From: Planctomycetota bacterium
GTDB lineage: Bacteria > Planctomycetota > Brocadiia > Brocadiales > Brocadiaceae
Reading direction: 5' to 3'
Length of the DNA: 7,942 nucleotides
Assembly: GCA_023261465.1 (NCBI GenBank)
Contig: JAHFOW010000137.1
Location: 1 to 7,942, forward strand
Shown here: positions 6,756 through 7,942 of the stretch, one piece after another
How positions within the stretch are numbered: position 1 is the first letter of the stretch
Layout of the letters: every line of letters begins with the position of its first letter
The notes under the pieces: generated by a model
Told to the model about the DNA's origin: nothing
Database searches by the model: none
Seen by the model: only the letters and a program-made list of their open reading frames with translations
Translations under genes and position numbers: made by a program

Positions 6756-7942
6756 TTAACAGCATTTTGGTCCGCAGGATGTTTTTGCATCCATGTTTTG
6801 CGTATCAGATACGATAAACATCCCTTTATATGGCGGATTCGATAGCTTCCATACCGTGTCAGTACAAACCTCCACAGGAACTCCAAGGGGATATGTGTGT
6901 CCGTCATCATCCGACACGTTGCTGAATGGACCCCTATATGTTGCATATTGTCCTGTATATACACACGCCTTTGATTTTTTATATTTATACCCCCGCACAG
7001 TTATAGAGTAAAACCTGAATCCGTCTATCTCCTTATAAAGATAACTATTTACTATTTCCAGTCCGTAAAAACCAACCTTCTTTGTTATATTAAAAAACTC
7101 TGCCTCTGTAATTGCCCCTGATATACATTCACTCCATAAATTTTTATTTTGCTTCATGTGCAGGGGGACTTCCTTGTCGGAGATAATATCGGATATTACA
7201 AATCTTCCGCCAGTCCTCAATACCCTGAATATCTCCTGAAATGCCCTTTCCTTATGAGTTGATAAATTGATAACGCAATTAGATGTTACTAAATCAATAC
7301 ATTCATCTTCCAAAGGTATCTCTTCCAGAAACCCTTTCACAAAACGTATATTATCAAAACCCAGGTTCCCCGCCACAGCCCCTTTTGATGCATTGGCATT
7401 TTTAAGCATTTCGTCAGTCATGTCAACCCCGATAACCTGCCCATGTTCGCCTGCCATTTTTGCCGCGATAAAACAGTCTATCCCTCCGCCTGAACCCAAA
7501 TCTAACACACTTTCACCAGGTTTGATGTTGGCTTGCGTCACAGGACTGCCGCATCCATAAGAAATATCCAGGACTTTTTGAGGGATATGTGATACATCGG
7601 CAGGATTATAACCGGACGGACAACACAGTTCCTTCTGCGGCTGTATAGCGGCAGTAGCATAAAACTTGTTAACGGATCTTCTCGTAGTGTCTTTTACATC
7701 AACTTTTGGCTCTTCATTTTTACACGTTAATCCTGATGTCCTGCAGGTATAACAGGCAGATGATTCCATCACATACGGCCGCAGGGCTTCTTTTAAAGTC
7801 CAGCCCATCCATGACTTGGGGTCATTAATAAGTATGGGGCAAACAAAGACCCCTTTGCTGGTAACAATACGGCTGGTAGTACACTGCAAGTTATCCATGG
7901 AATAGTTATCAAAGCACTGCTCAGTAACCCGTTCATTTTCAT
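6756..7942 (-). CDS. Radical SAM C-terminal domain fused to ArsM-like arsenite methyltransferase (5' end outside window)
   Basis: The frame is open to the window edge (first full codon at 7940), so the N-terminal radical SAM barrel, if present, lies outside. Residues below count from that codon; 394 are visible. Residues 1-75 resemble the C-terminal end of bacterial radical SAM proteins: C9, C20 in a CTTSR motif, C34 in VCPIL, then CYTC (63-66) and LTC (71-73). These cysteines could bind auxiliary iron-sulfur clusters. A short linker leads to a full methyltransferase: CC at 106-107, YGCGSP (128-133), SAM-binding VLDLGSGGG (145-153), acidic D173 after strand 2, SNCVINL (220-226) and ECISGA (271-276). 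The CC pair, C222 and C272 match the three arsenic-binding cysteine positions of the ArsM family, which methylates As(III) using SAM. A C-terminal domain (about 326-380) and the tail CGPKCC (389-394) follow. Methylation of arsenite is inferred from the family; another soft metalloid substrate is possible. An internal ATG at 7898 would cut the Cys-rich domain and is not a credible start. Confidence 0.88.
   Translation of the reverse strand, partial: ENERVTEQCFDNYSMDNLQCTTSRIVTSKGVFVCPILINDPKSWMGWTLKEALRPYVMESSACYTCRTSGLTCKNEEPKVDVKDTTRRSVNKFYATAAIQPQKELCCPSGYNPADVSHIPQKVLDISYGCGSPVTQANIKPGESVLDLGSGGGIDCFIAAKMAGEHGQVIGVDMTDEMLKNANASKGAVAGNLGFDNIRFVKGFLEEIPLEDECIDLVTSNCVINLSTHKERAFQEIFRVLRTGGRFVISDIISDKEVPLHMKQNKNLWSECISGAITEAEFFNITKKVGFYGLEIVNSYLYKEIDGFRFYSITVRGYKYKKSKACVYTGQYATYRGPFSNVSDDDGHTYPLGVPVEVCTDTVWKLSNPPYKGMFIVSDTQNMDAKTSCGPKCC

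Noticed and set aside
7267..7560. Plus-strand open frame of 97 codons opposite the methyltransferase
   Set aside because: Antisense to the SAM-binding core of the fusion protein, whose conserved motifs fix the true frame.
6756..7942. Identity as HpnH (adenosylhopene transferase) or classical ArsS
   Set aside because: The Cys pattern (CTTSR, VCPIL, CYTC, LTC) differs from the C-terminal domains I know for HpnH and ArsS; only a general radical SAM assignment is supported, and the catalytic barrel is outside the window.

Overview
The window reads as bacterial chromosome. It has five substantial genes, all on the minus strand, separated by two repeat-rich spacers. The gene set (a bacterial squalene-hopene cyclase, a radical-SAM/arsenite-methyltransferase fusion, a GT2 glycosyltransferase of the radical-SAM-associated type, SurE and a DUF2207 membrane protein), the moderate GC content and the many short GC-rich palindromes between genes would fit an anammox planctomycete (Brocadia/Jettenia/Kuenenia type). 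This assignment is an inference from gene content and style, not proven; a hopanoid-making Desulfobacterota or Nitrospirota genome would also fit.

Layout in transcription order, from high to low coordinates. (1) 7942-6756: the 3' part of a gene that runs in from outside the window. It encodes the Cys-rich C-terminal end of a radical SAM protein fused in frame to a complete ArsM-like As(III) S-adenosylmethionine methyltransferase. (2) 6755-6400: a short spacer with what looks like a broken small membrane-protein gene carrying an in-frame TAG. (3) 6390-5719: a GT2 glycosyltransferase of the family linked to arsenosugar clusters. (4) 5715-4939: surE, whose Shine-Dalgarno overlaps the glycosyltransferase stop codon, so the two are translationally coupled. 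(5) 4938-4700: a leader with a candidate promoter and an 11-bp inverted repeat. (6) 4699-2651: squalene-hopene cyclase. (7) 2650-2180: a gene-free spacer with several palindromes, including a MITE-like inverted pair. (8) 2179-368: a DUF2207 membrane protein with a glycine-only tail. (9) 367-1: a gene-free spacer with three more GC-rich hairpins.

Functionally, genes 1 to 4 look like one co-directional group that could perform organoarsenic (arsenosugar-like) chemistry: methyl transfer to arsenic, radical SAM chemistry, glycosyl transfer and nucleotide dephosphorylation. The least ordinary element is the radical SAM-ArsM fusion, which puts two steps that are usually separate into one polypeptide. 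The cyclase has its own leader and probably its own transcript, for hopanoid membrane lipids. The DUF2207 gene is enclosed by related palindromic repeats and seems unrelated to the other genes. No tRNA, rRNA, CRISPR array or intact insertion sequence was seen.
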